This document shows, piece after piece, positions 1-8,009 of a stretch of DNA of 64,000 nt (position 1 is its first letter; each line of letters opens with the position of its first letter). The stretch spans positions 497,877 to 561,876 of the forward strand of contig NZ_LMEC01000026.1 in NCBI RefSeq assembly GCF_001425265.1. Reading direction: 5' to 3'. Under the pieces are notes generated by a model. The model saw only the letters and a list, made by a program, of their open reading frames with translations. It did no database searches and had not been told where the DNA came from. The DNA is from Massilia sp. Root418 (GTDB lineage Bacteria > Pseudomonadota > Gammaproteobacteria > Burkholderiales > Burkholderiaceae_D). The position numbers and the translations under genes are program-made.

Positions 1-1041
1 CAGCTTGTGCGCCACGCGGCTCGCCTCGTAGTGCTGGCCGATGTCGAACAGGCCGACGGCAAATTCGTCGCCGCCCAGCCGCGCCACCAGGTCCTGGTCG
101 CGCAGCACCAGGCGGAAGCGCGCGGCGACTTCCTTGAGCAGGGCGTCGCCGATGCGCCGGCCCAGGGTGTCGTTGATCAGCTTGAAACGGTTCAGGTCGA
201 TGAACAGCACGCAGCCGTGCAGCTTGCTGCGCTGGGCCACCGTGAGGGCCTGGTCCACCAGCTTGGTGAGCAGGGTGCGGTTGGGCAGGCCGGTCAGCGC
301 GTCGTAGTAGGCCAGGTGGTGGATGCGCTCTTCGGCCAGCTTGCGCTCGGTGATGTCGGTCAGGTAGGCGATCATGCCGGTGGGCTTGCCGTCCACGTCG
401 TGCAGGGTGGACAGCGACAGGCTGGCCCAGAATACCTCGCCGGATTTTTTCTTGCGCCGCACTTCCATCAGGCGCCCGCCGTGTTCCAGGAAGGGGTCGG
501 CAAAGCCGACGTCTTCGTCGTCGTACAGGAACAGGATGTTGCGCCCCACCGCTTCCACCGGGGTGTAGCCGAACAGGCGCTCGGCGCCCTTGTTCCAGCT
601 GGTGACGAAGCCGTTCATGTCCATCGTCAGCACCGATTCGTGGATCTGGTCCAGGATCTGGGACTGGTGCTGCAGCTGCGCTTCCACCTGCACGTAGGCA
701 TGCGTGCTGCGCTGGGCGATGGAGTGCACTTGCAGCACGCTGCCGGCCAGCGCCGCCAGGCTGGCCAGATGCTGGCGCTCGGCGTCGGTGTAGTCGCTGC
801 GGCCGGCCACTTCGAAGCGGCCGAAGCTCTGGTTTTCAAAGCGGATTTCCTGCACCAGGCCGCCCGCCCAGGCTTCCAGGCCTTCCGTGCCGGGCGGCAG
901 GTAGCGCCCCTGCGGCGAGTGCACCACGCTGCGCGCGATGCGGCCCAGTTCTTCCGTGAGGGCCGCGCCGCGCAAGCGCAGCACCGCGTCGCACAGGGCG
1001 GCGCTGCTGCCCAGGAAGTCGGAAACCGGATGGGCCAGCAT
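1..1041 (-). CDS. PAS-GGDEF diguanylate cyclase, 3' end cut by window edge
   Basis: This reading frame is open to the left edge, so the C-terminus is missing. It starts at ATG 1041, two bases after the stop of the HDOD gene. The visible 347 residues hold an N-terminal region of about 110 residues, a PAS domain (about 125-235) ending in the usual DITERK-type linker, and the start of a GGDEF domain (DALTGLPNRT near 247-256). The cyclase signature LGGDEF is intact near residues 322-327, so c-di-GMP synthesis is expected. No transmembrane segment is seen, which suggests a cytoplasmic sensor. Many relatives continue into an EAL domain, which cannot be judged here. The spacing suggests co-transcription with the HDOD gene. 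Confidence 0.85.
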   Translation of the reverse strand, partial: MLAHPVSDFLGSSAALCDAVLRLRGAALTEELGRIARSVVHSPQGRYLPPGTEGLEAWAGGLVQEIRFENQSFGRFEVAGRSDYTDAERQHLASLAALAGSVLQVHSIAQRSTHAYVQVEAQLQHQSQILDQIHESVLTMDMNGFVTSWNKGAERLFGYTPVEAVGRNILFLYDDEDVGFADPFLEHGGRLMEVRRKKKSGEVFWASLSLSTLHDVDGKPTGMIAYLTDITERKLAEERIHHLAYYDALTGLPNRTLLTKLVDQALTVAQRSKLHGCVLFIDLNRFKLINDTLGRRIGDALLKEVAARFRLVLRDQDLVARLGGDEFAVGLFDIGQHYEASRVAHKL

Positions 1042-1043
1042 GG

Positions 1044-2219
1044 CTAGAGGTTCCTGCTCACCTGGATCGCCCAGTGGCAGGCTTGCAGCAGGCTGCGCCA
1101 GTGCGTTTCGTGGTCCACGCCCAGGTCGTGCAGGGCGCTGGCGTCGGGCATGTCCTGCTCCGCCAGCGTGAGCATGTCGCCCATGGGGCCGGCGCGGTCC
1201 AGCAGGGCCATGACCACGTCCAGGTCCAGGCTGAGTGCGCTGACGATTTCCGTCATCGGCATGTCGAGCAGCACGTCGAGCAGCGAGAACACGCCGGCCA
1301 CGAAGGCCATGTCTTGCTGGTCGCGGTCGCCGCCGCGCGCCTTGGCCAGCGCTTCCATGTGCGCCGCGCGCACGGCCGCCAGCGGCAGCAAGGCATTGGC
1401 GCCGCCGTCGTCCTGCTGGCGCGCATACAGCAGCAGCTGCAGCCAGCGCTGCAGCTGGCGCCGGCCCAGCACGTTGATGGCCTGGCCGAAGCTGTGGATG
1501 GGGGACTTGGGCGCGAATGCGGCTGAATTCACCACTTTAAGCAGGTGGTAGGCCAGCGCCGGGTCTTGCTTGAGCAGAATTTCCAGCTCGCGCGAGTCGG
1601 CGTCGCGCGCCAGCAGGCCGAGCAGCGCCAGCAGGCGCTTGCGCGAAGTGCCGTCGGCCGCGCTGCTTTCACGCTGCGGGTGGCGCACGTAGGCGCCGCT
1701 GAACAGGGTGAAGCCCGCCGCGCGGCAGGCTGCCAGCCGGGCCGGCGTGTCCACGTTGAGCGCCAGGTGCGGGCCGGCCATGGTGAGCATGGTCAGCTCG
1801 CTGGGCAGGGTTTCGCGGCAGTCGAAGGCCAGGCTGCGGATGGCGCACTTGCCGGCGTCGAGGCCGGCCTCGCCGTCCACCATCAGGCGGTAGCCGGCCT
1901 CGGCCAGCTGCTTGCATCTGGCCTGCATCGCGGCATTGGCGCAGGCGGCGGCCGGCACGCGCAGCACAGTGCGCGCCGGCGGCAGGAAGGCCAGCTGGCT
2001 GACCTCGTACTGCTGCAGGCCATTTATGGTGACGAGGAAGTCCAGCGGCGCCAGCGCGGCGCCCATGTCGGGATAGCCGAACACGGTCTGCAGCGTGGTC
2101 AGCTGGGTTTCGTCGGCAACGGCGGAAATTTGAAATGACAGGGCCACCCACTCGTTTTGAGCGTTGGACACCGCTGTGAGGCCCACCAGAGGAAATGGGC
2201 TTGCGTCAGACAAGGACAT
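1044..2219 (-). CDS. EAL-like/HDOD signalling protein
   Basis: The 391-residue protein resembles YuxH-type regulators. Its N-terminal half (about 10-190) is a degenerate EAL-like fold in which no EAL catalytic motif is visible. The C-terminal half (about 195-390) is an HDOD domain, recognisable by LEILLKQDPALAYHLLKVVNS followed by a helix-rich region. HDOD domains are HD-fold modules that have lost phosphohydrolase residues and act in signalling and protein interaction. It precedes the PAS-GGDEF gene by two bases, so the pair probably works together in c-di-GMP-linked control. The target is unknown. A sigma70-like promoter lies just upstream. Confidence 0.82.
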   Translation of the reverse strand: MSLSDASPFPLVGLTAVSNAQNEWVALSFQISAVADETQLTTLQTVFGYPDMGAALAPLDFLVTINGLQQYEVSQLAFLPPARTVLRVPAAACANAAMQARCKQLAEAGYRLMVDGEAGLDAGKCAIRSLAFDCRETLPSELTMLTMAGPHLALNVDTPARLAACRAAGFTLFSGAYVRHPQRESSAADGTSRKRLLALLGLLARDADSRELEILLKQDPALAYHLLKVVNSAAFAPKSPIHSFGQAINVLGRRQLQRWLQLLLYARQQDDGGANALLPLAAVRAAHMEALAKARGGDRDQQDMAFVAGVFSLLDVLLDMPMTEIVSALSLDLDVVMALLDRAGPMGDMLTLAEQDMPDASALHDLGVDHETHWRSLLQACHWAIQVSRNL

Positions 2220-2247
2220 CAGAATCTCGGCGTGGGTAGTGCATGCA

Positions 2248-2276
2248 ATAGTAGAGCAAATATTGATTCAGGGCAA
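2248..2276 (-). promoter_or_regulatory. Predicted sigma70 promoter of the HDOD-GGDEF pair
   Basis: Reading the minus strand, TTGCCC (2276-2271) and TACTAT (2253-2248) are separated by 17 bases. The predicted start of transcription is near 2241, about 22 bases upstream of the ATG at 2219. The call rests on sequence match only. Confidence 0.45.
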
Positions 2277-2401
2277 TTATTTGACGCGCAAATAACAACG
2301 GTTCGCGTTTCCAATTGCCTGGGAGCAGGAATATATCAGAAATTGCAGATAGGACACGTTCTGTACGCTAGAGTGCGGGCTCTGTTAGTGACATTGTTGC
2401 A

Positions 2402-2421
2402 CCGCCCCGACGCCGGGGCGG
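2402..2421 (-). terminator. GC-rich hairpin after the response-regulator gene
   Basis: CCGCCCCG and CGGGGCGG form an 8-bp stem with a 4-base loop just after the stop codon at 2425. No U-tract follows, so it may be a weak or factor-assisted terminator, or only an RNA 3' end structure. Confidence 0.35.
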
Positions 2422-2424
2422 GCG

Positions 2425-3045
2425 TCAGGGGGCGCCGCTGGCGAATTGCACGGCGTAGCGGATGAGTTCGGCCTGCCCTTCGATGCCGAGCTTGCGCTTG
2501 ATGTTCAGGCGGTGGGTTTCCACGGTGCGCACGGACAGGTCGAGGTCGCGCGCGATCTGCTTGTTGGACTGGCCGTTGGCAATGTGCAGCAGCACTTCGT
2601 GTTCGCGCGAGGTGAGCTGGGCGTCCACGTTCTGCGGCTTGGCCAGCTGGCGCGCCAGCGCGGCGCTGTAGTAGATGCCGCCGGACATCACGGTCTCGAT
2701 GGCCACCACGATGTCCTTGCCGGGCGCGTCCTTGAGCACGTAGCCGCGCGCGCCGGCCTGGATGGCTTGCGACACGTATTCCAGCTTGTCGTGCATCGAC
2801 AGGATGAGCACGGCGATATCGGGGAATTGCTCGCTGAACTGGGCCGTCGCTTCGATGCCGTTGCCGCCGCGCATATTAATATCCATCAGCACCAGGTCCA
2901 CATTGGCGTGGCGCGCCTGCTGCAGCGCTTCCTGCGCCCCGCCCGCCTCGGCCACCACCTCGAACTGCGGCACGGCTTCCAGACGGGCGCGCAGGCCGTC
3001 GCGCACCAGGGGATGGTCGTCCACCAGAAGAATCTTGATTGTCAT
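2425..3045 (-). CDS. NarL/LuxR-type response regulator
   Basis: This 206-residue response regulator has a receiver domain (1-120) with the acidic pair in ILLVDD, the phosphoacceptor Asp near 55 (LVLMDINM) and the conserved Lys in YVLKDAP. A C-terminal LuxR helix-turn-helix follows (LTSREHEVL...KQIARDLDLSVRTVETH). I chose the ATG at 3045 because the family usually starts directly with MTIKILLVDD. An in-frame ATG at 3069 would add eight residues and overlap the kinase gene. The gene lies four bases after the histidine kinase and is its probable partner. The divergent cstA-ybdD operon is the likely target, by analogy with other Cache-kinase systems next to pyruvate transporters. Confidence 0.9.
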   Translation of the reverse strand: MTIKILLVDDHPLVRDGLRARLEAVPQFEVVAEAGGAQEALQQARHANVDLVLMDINMRGGNGIEATAQFSEQFPDIAVLILSMHDKLEYVSQAIQAGARGYVLKDAPGKDIVVAIETVMSGGIYYSAALARQLAKPQNVDAQLTSREHEVLLHIANGQSNKQIARDLDLSVRTVETHRLNIKRKLGIEGQAELIRYAVQFASGAP

Positions 3046-3049
3046 CGCT

Positions 3050-4429
3050 TTAACTTTCGTTGGACACATGGGCCAGCAGTACCGTGCCGGCCGACGAGGA
3101 CGAGATGGAGAATTGCCCGCCTATCGCTTCCATGCGCTCCATCATATTGCGTAAGCCGATGCCGCGCTTGGGGTGGACGGCGATGCTGTCGGCGTCGAAG
3201 CCGTGGCCGTCGTCGGCAATGCGCAGGGTCACGGCGCGGTCGGCCCCGGTCAGGCTGATCTCGATATGGCTGGCGCCGGCGTGGCGCTCGATGTTGGTGA
3301 GCGCTTCCTGGGCGATGCGGAACAGCACGGTATTGGCCACTTCGGGCAGGTCTTCGGTGCTGCCCTCGGCGGAAAACACGATGGGCACGTCGCTGCTGAG
3401 GCGGAATTCCTCGGTCAGGTGGCTGAGCGCGGCGGCCAAGCCCAGGTCATCCAGCAGCGCCGGGCGCAGGTTGTGCGAAATGCGGCGCACTTCGCCCAGC
3501 ACGTTGTTGAGCTGTTCCGCGGCGTGTTCGAACACGCCCTGCGCGGCGGCGCACTGGTCCGGCCCCGGCCCGCTGACGGGCTTGACGTGGCCGAGCCGGA
3601 TGATGCCGGCCTCGATCTGCAGCTTGATCGACACCAGCCACTGCGAAATGCCGTCGTGCAGGTCGCGCGACAGGCGGGCGCGCTCCTCCTCCTGCGATTC
3701 CACCACGCGCTGCGCCAGCGCCTTGAGCTTGGCGTCCGCCACGCGCAGCTCGCTGATGTTGAGCGCCACGCCCGCGCCGGCTACCACCAGCGCGGCCAGG
3801 ATGGCAATGCCGGTGATCCACAGCATGGTGTTCTGGATGTTGGCGCGCTGCTGGGTGTCCACCTTCTCCAGCGCGCGGTCGACGTCGTCCAGGTAGATGC
3901 CGGTGCCCAGCATCCAGCCCCACTCCTTGAGCATGATCACGTAGCCGAGCTTGGGCGCCGGCTGGTGGCTGGACGGCTTTACCCAGTAGTAGCGCTCGTA
4001 GCCGCCGCCCGACTGGGCGCGCTGCAGCAGGCGCTGGATGGTGGGGGTGCCGTTCTGGTCCTTCAGTTCCCACAGGTTCTGCCCCACCAGCTCGGGCTGG
4101 CGCGGATGCATCAGGGAGTTGCCTTTCAGGTCATAGATAAAGAAATAGCCGTCATCACCAAAGCTGAGCGAGCCGAGGATGCGCTTGGCTTCGTCCATGC
4201 TGGCCTGGTCCCTGGCGCCGGACTGGTAGAGGCGCGAGATGGAGTGCGTGGCCAGGGTGACGTAGTGCTCCAGCTCGGCCTCCTTGCTGGCCAGGTAGGC
4301 TTGCTGGATGGTGCCGCGCTGCTGCTGGGCCAGCACGTTGGCCTGGTGCCGCACGGCCAGCGCAATGGCGCACAAGGCCAGGATCAGCGGCGTGATGGCC
4401 AGGAAAATGACTTTTTGGCGCAGCTTCAT
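3050..4429 (-). CDS. Cache-domain sensor histidine kinase
   Basis: The 459-residue membrane sensor has an N-terminal transmembrane helix (about 7-26), a periplasmic single Cache domain (about 30-195, with GDDGYFFIYD and WGWMLGTGIYLDD), a second helix (about 201-224), a HisKA_3 dimerisation domain with His near 258 (LSRDLHDG) and a HATPase_c domain (about 355-455). Cache domains of this type bind small carboxylates such as pyruvate, lactate or acetate. The gene is divergent from cstA and is followed by its response regulator. A monocarboxylate-sensing role comparable to MctS or BtsS is an inference from architecture and context, and the ligand cannot be read from sequence. Confidence 0.88.
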   Translation of the reverse strand: MKLRQKVIFLAITPLILALCAIALAVRHQANVLAQQQRGTIQQAYLASKEAELEHYVTLATHSISRLYQSGARDQASMDEAKRILGSLSFGDDGYFFIYDLKGNSLMHPRQPELVGQNLWELKDQNGTPTIQRLLQRAQSGGGYERYYWVKPSSHQPAPKLGYVIMLKEWGWMLGTGIYLDDVDRALEKVDTQQRANIQNTMLWITGIAILAALVVAGAGVALNISELRVADAKLKALAQRVVESQEEERARLSRDLHDGISQWLVSIKLQIEAGIIRLGHVKPVSGPGPDQCAAAQGVFEHAAEQLNNVLGEVRRISHNLRPALLDDLGLAAALSHLTEEFRLSSDVPIVFSAEGSTEDLPEVANTVLFRIAQEALTNIERHAGASHIEISLTGADRAVTLRIADDGHGFDADSIAVHPKRGIGLRNMMERMEAIGGQFSISSSSAGTVLLAHVSNES

Positions 4430-4582
4430 AGTGGGTGTCCGAGCTCGTTTCCAGGGCGATGAGGCGGATTGTACGTTGCGGGGGCCGCCAGGCGCTCCGT
4501 ATTAGTACGTAGTCTATCTGCGTAGTGCTGCGCTTGTGACAGTTATTTACTTCCTGAATACTAGCCATAAGCCGAAAAGGTC

Positions 4583-4669
4583 TCGTAGGGCGGGTTAGGC
4601 GCAGCCGTAACCCGCCATGCGTCTCGGCGGCTCATGGCGGGTTACGGCTGCGCCTGACCCGCCCTACGA
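4583..4669. repeat. REP-like inverted repeat in the cstA leader
   Basis: Two 37-bp arms (4583-4619 and 4633-4669) are inverted copies with one mismatch, separated by 13 bases. The core is GTAGGGCGGGTTAGGCGC with the matching GTAACCCGCC. Related elements occur at 37687-37785 and 62571-62747. This copy ends 29 bases before the cstA ATG, so any promoter lying upstream would put the hairpin in the mRNA leader. Confidence 0.85.
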
Positions 4670-4698
4670 AAATTACAGTTATCTCCCGGAGGAAAAAT

Positions 4699-6759
4699 AT
4701 GCAAGCACTCCTACGCAAGCTCGGCTGGGCGGCGTTGTCGCTGGCCGGCGCGGGCGCCCTCGGCGTCATCGCGCTCAAGCGCGGCGAAGCCATCAGCGCC
4801 ATCTGGATCGTCATCGCGGCGGTCTGCATCTACCTGATCGCCTACCGCTTCTACAGCCTGTTCATCGCCAAGGAGGTGATGAGCCTGGACAAGAACCGCA
4901 TGACCCCGGCCTACAAGTTCAACGATGGCCTGGACCACGTTCCCACCAATAAGTATGTGCTATTCGGCCACCACTTTGCCGCCATCGCCGGTGCCGGCCC
5001 GCTGGTCGGCCCCGTGCTGGCCGCGCAGATGGGCTACCTGCCCGGCATGCTGTGGATCCTGGCCGGCGTGGTGTTCGCCGGCGCCGTGCAGGACTTCATG
5101 GTGCTGTTCATCTCCATGCGCCGCGACGGCAAGTCGCTGGGCGACCTGATCAAGTCCGAGCTGGGCCCGATTCCGGGCAATATCGCGCTGCTGGGCACCT
5201 TCATGATCATGGTCATCATCCTGGCGGTGCTGGCGCTGATCGTGGTGAAAGCGCTGACCGGTTCGCCGTGGGGCAGCTTCACCGTCATGGCCACCATCCC
5301 GATCGCGCTGTTCATGGGCGTGTACTCGCGCTATATCCGCGTGGGCCGCATCGGCGAAGTGTCCATTATCGGCTTCGTGCTGCTGATGCTGGCCATCGTC
5401 GGCGGCCAGTACGTGCAGGAGAATCCGGCGCTGGCGCCGATGTTCAACTACACCGGCACCGAACTGACCTGGATGCTGATCGGCTACGGCTTCATCGCCT
5501 CCGTGCTGCCCGTGTGGCTGCTGCTGGCGCCGCGCGACTACCTGTCCACCTTCCTCAAGATCGGCACCATCGTCGGCCTGGCGCTGGGCATCGTGATCGT
5601 GGCGCCGTACCTGCAAATGCCTGCCGTGACCAAGTTCATCGACGGCACCGGCCCGGTCTGGTCGGGCAACCTGTTCCCCTTCCTGTTCATCACCATCGCC
5701 TGCGGCGCCGTCTCCGGCTTCCACGCGCTGATCTCGTCCGGCACCACCCCCAAGATGATCGAGAACGAAGCCCATGCCCGCTTTATCGGCTACGGCGCCA
5801 TGCTGATGGAATCGTTCGTTGCCATCATGGCGCTGGTGGCCGCGTCCACCATTGACCCGGGCATCTACTTCGCCATGAACGCGCCGGCCGCCCTGCTGGG
5901 CACCACGCCCGAAGCGGCAGCCGCCGTGATCTCGGGCTGGGGCTTCCACATCACGCCGGACGTGCTGGTGCAAACCGCGAAGGACGTGGGCGAGCATTCC
6001 ATCATCTCGCGCGCCGGCGGTGCACCGACGCTGGCCGTGGGCATGGCCCATATCCTGTCCAACGTCATCGGCGGCAAGGCCATGATGGCCTTCTGGTACC
6101 ACTTCGCCATCCTGTTCGAGGCGCTGTTCATCCTCACCGCCGTGGACGCGGGCACCCGCGCCGGCCGCTACATGCTGCAGGATCTGCTGGGCGCCATGGT
6201 GCCGTCGATGAAGGATTCCAAGAACGTGTTCGCAGGCCTGCTGGCCACCGCGCTGTGCGTGGCCGCGTGGGGCTACTTCCTGTACCAGGGCGTGGTCGAT
6301 CCGCTGGGCGGCATCAACACCCTGTGGCCGCTGTTCGGCATCGCCAACCAGATGCTGGCCGGTATCGCGCTGATCCTGGCGACCTGCGTGCTATTCAAGA
6401 TGAAGCGCGCCCGCTTCGCCTGGGTGACCATGGCGCCGACCGTATGGCTGCTGCTGTGCACCCTGACTGCCGGCTGGCAGAAGATCTTCGACGCCAATCC
6501 GAAGATCGGCTTCCTGGCCCACGCCGCCAAGTACTCGGCCGCGATTGCCGAAGACAAGGTGCTGGCACCGGCCAAGTCCATGGCGCAGATGCAGCAGATC
6601 GTCTTCAACGACTATCTGGACGCGTCGCTGGCAGGCTTCTTCATGGTGGTGGTGCTGAGCGTGCTGGTGTTCGGCGTGCGCACCGCGCTGCGGGCCCGCG
6701 CCAGCGCCAAGCCGACCGTGCAGGAAAGCGCGGCGCAACTCATGCCGGCGGTGCAGTAA
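4699..6759 (+). CDS. cstA: CstA-family carbon-starvation transporter (pyruvate/peptide)
   Basis: This 686-residue inner-membrane protein has many hydrophobic segments and the CstA-type opening region, with KYVLFGHHFAAIAGAGPLVGPV (about residues 86-107) and later MIENEAHARFIGYGAMLMESF. CstA and BtsT proteins import pyruvate and have been linked to peptide uptake during carbon limitation. The start at 4699 has a strong ribosome site (GGAGG about 8 bases upstream). It is coupled to ybdD through TAATG and lies divergent from a Cache kinase/NarL regulator pair that probably controls it. The REP-like hairpin immediately upstream is unusual for a regulated leader. Confidence 0.95.
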   Translation: MQALLRKLGWAALSLAGAGALGVIALKRGEAISAIWIVIAAVCIYLIAYRFYSLFIAKEVMSLDKNRMTPAYKFNDGLDHVPTNKYVLFGHHFAAIAGAGPLVGPVLAAQMGYLPGMLWILAGVVFAGAVQDFMVLFISMRRDGKSLGDLIKSELGPIPGNIALLGTFMIMVIILAVLALIVVKALTGSPWGSFTVMATIPIALFMGVYSRYIRVGRIGEVSIIGFVLLMLAIVGGQYVQENPALAPMFNYTGTELTWMLIGYGFIASVLPVWLLLAPRDYLSTFLKIGTIVGLALGIVIVAPYLQMPAVTKFIDGTGPVWSGNLFPFLFITIACGAVSGFHALISSGTTPKMIENEAHARFIGYGAMLMESFVAIMALVAASTIDPGIYFAMNAPAALLGTTPEAAAAVISGWGFHITPDVLVQTAKDVGEHSIISRAGGAPTLAVGMAHILSNVIGGKAMMAFWYHFAILFEALFILTAVDAGTRAGRYMLQDLLGAMVPSMKDSKNVFAGLLATALCVAAWGYFLYQGVVDPLGGINTLWPLFGIANQMLAGIALILATCVLFKMKRARFAWVTMAPTVWLLLCTLTAGWQKIFDANPKIGFLAHAAKYSAAIAEDKVLAPAKSMAQMQQIVFNDYLDASLAGFFMVVVLSVLVFGVRTALRARASAKPTVQESAAQLMPAVQ

Positions 6760-6959
6760 TGTTCCAGGAACTGGTCCAGGCCGGCCGCTATCTCGGGCAA
6801 AGCATGCGCCTGATGGTGGGCCTGCCCGAATACGACACCTACGTGGCGCACCATGAAAAGACCCATCCGGATCTGCCCATGATGAGCTACGAGGAGTTCT
6901 TCCGCGAGCGCCAGGAAGCGCGCTACGGCGGCGCCGGCAAGCGCGGCGGCTGCTGTTAA
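6759..6959 (+). CDS. ybdD: YbdD/YjiX-family small protein (DUF466)
   Basis: The 66-residue soluble protein begins in the TAATG that ends cstA, so translation is coupled. It carries the family features MRLMVGLPEYDTYVAHH, the HPD-like segment KTHPDLP and a tail ending in GGCC. YbdD/YjiX proteins are encoded beside CstA/BtsT almost everywhere and are thought to assist the transporter. The mechanism is not established. A strong hairpin terminator follows 15 bases later. Confidence 0.92.
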   Translation: MFQELVQAGRYLGQSMRLMVGLPEYDTYVAHHEKTHPDLPMMSYEEFFRERQEARYGGAGKRGGCC

Positions 6960-6973
6960 GCTTCCTTCCCCCT

Positions 6974-7002
6974 AAAGCCCCGTGCTCCCCACGGGGCTTT
7001 TT
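6974..7002. terminator. Bidirectional intrinsic terminator between ybdD and the nadR-like gene
   Basis: An 11-bp perfect stem (AAAGCCCCGTG with CACGGGGCTTT, 6974-6984 and 6990-7000) with a 5-base loop has T-rich flanks on both sides. It can end both the cstA-ybdD operon and the converging minus-strand operon. Confidence 0.9.
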
Positions 7003-8009
7003 CATTTGAGCGCCCGCAGCACAGTGGCGATGCGCCGCGCCAGCGGACCTTCCAGCAGCACGTAAGGAATGCTGCGCCGCGCCAGCTCGGCCAGATACCA
7101 GCTGTGCTGGCGCTGGCGGAATGCCGGCTCGCGGCGGGTGCCATCCTGGACGAATTCAAAGTCCGGCGCGCAGAGGAATAGGTGGTTGTACTGGCGCTCC
7201 GCCAGCCGCTCCAGCGCCGGCTCTGCGCGGCCGAACATGGCGTGCGAATAAAACAAAGTGGTGAGCGCCGACGTGTCGCAGAACAGGTAGCGGCGCGCCA
7301 GCTGGCGCTGGCGGTCCTCGCGCCGGTGCTGCACTTCGGCGATGCGCACCATGTCGCGGTAGGCAAGCCCGCCGCCCTGCTCCACCCACAGTTCGCGTCC
7401 GTACTCGGCCGCCCACGCAGTTTCCAGCCGCGCGGCCATGGTTTCGGCCATGGTGGTCTTGCCGCTCGATTCGCCGCCCAGGAAGCATACTGTCTGCACG
7501 AAGCTGGCGTACACCTCGGGCGACAGCAAGGCACGGTGGGCGTGCGGGTCGCTACGAACCAGCGTGCCGGACACCGGAACGGCCTTGCGTGCCTGATCCA
7601 CGCTCACATGCCGTACCTCGGTGTGTTTGCCAGTGCTGCGCGTGAAATAGCGCGCCAGCTCGGCGGCAAAGCCGTCGCCGTATTCTTCGCTGGTGAACAC
7701 GGCGTCGACGGTGGTTTCCAGCACGTCCTGGCAAAGCTGGCCGACGAATTCGCGGTGCACAAGCGCGTCCGCATCGTTGTGCGGCAGTGCATGGCGGGCG
7801 GCGTCCAGCACCAGCACGCGGGCCTGCGGAAAGCGCGCGCGCAGCCACTGTTCGCGCTTCCATGGTTCGCATCCCGGCAGGTCGGGCAGCGCGTAGCTGA
7901 TGACAATGACTTCCGCGCAGTCGGCCATTGCCCGGCGTATCAGCAGTTCGTGGCCCAAGTGCAGGGGACTGAATTTGCCGACCACGAGACCGGTCTCGAA
8001 GGCGTTCAT
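7002..8009 (-). CDS. nadR: NadR-like NMN adenylyltransferase / ribosylnicotinamide kinase
   Basis: The 335-residue protein has an N-terminal nucleotidyltransferase domain with GKFSPLHLGH (11-20, the HxGH nucleotide-binding motif) and VSGTLVR (147-153, equivalent to ISGTxxR). A C-terminal P-loop kinase domain follows with GGESSGKTT (178-186). This matches the bifunctional core of NadR, which makes NAD from NMN and phosphorylates nicotinamide riboside. The N-terminal helix-turn-helix of enterobacterial NadR is absent, so no repressor role is expected. The start overlaps the preceding stop as ATGA, making it the last gene of the MoxR/vWA operon. That placement, rather than a link to a PnuC transporter, is unusual. 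Confidence 0.85.
   Translation of the reverse strand: MNAFETGLVVGKFSPLHLGHELLIRRAMADCAEVIVISYALPDLPGCEPWKREQWLRARFPQARVLVLDAARHALPHNDADALVHREFVGQLCQDVLETTVDAVFTSEEYGDGFAAELARYFTRSTGKHTEVRHVSVDQARKAVPVSGTLVRSDPHAHRALLSPEVYASFVQTVCFLGGESSGKTTMAETMAARLETAWAAEYGRELWVEQGGGLAYRDMVRIAEVQHRREDRQRQLARRYLFCDTSALTTLFYSHAMFGRAEPALERLAERQYNHLFLCAPDFEFVQDGTRREPAFRQRQHSWYLAELARRSIPYVLLEGPLARRIATVLRALK

Noticed and set aside
7..1047. Plus-strand 346-codon open frame at the left edge
   Set aside because: It is an antisense shadow of the PAS-GGDEF gene; the minus strand carries clear PAS and GGDEF motifs.
4430..4582. Specific response-regulator sites before cstA
   Set aside because: TACGTA-like and TGCGTAGTGCTGCG words are present but no clear repeated motif could be fixed.
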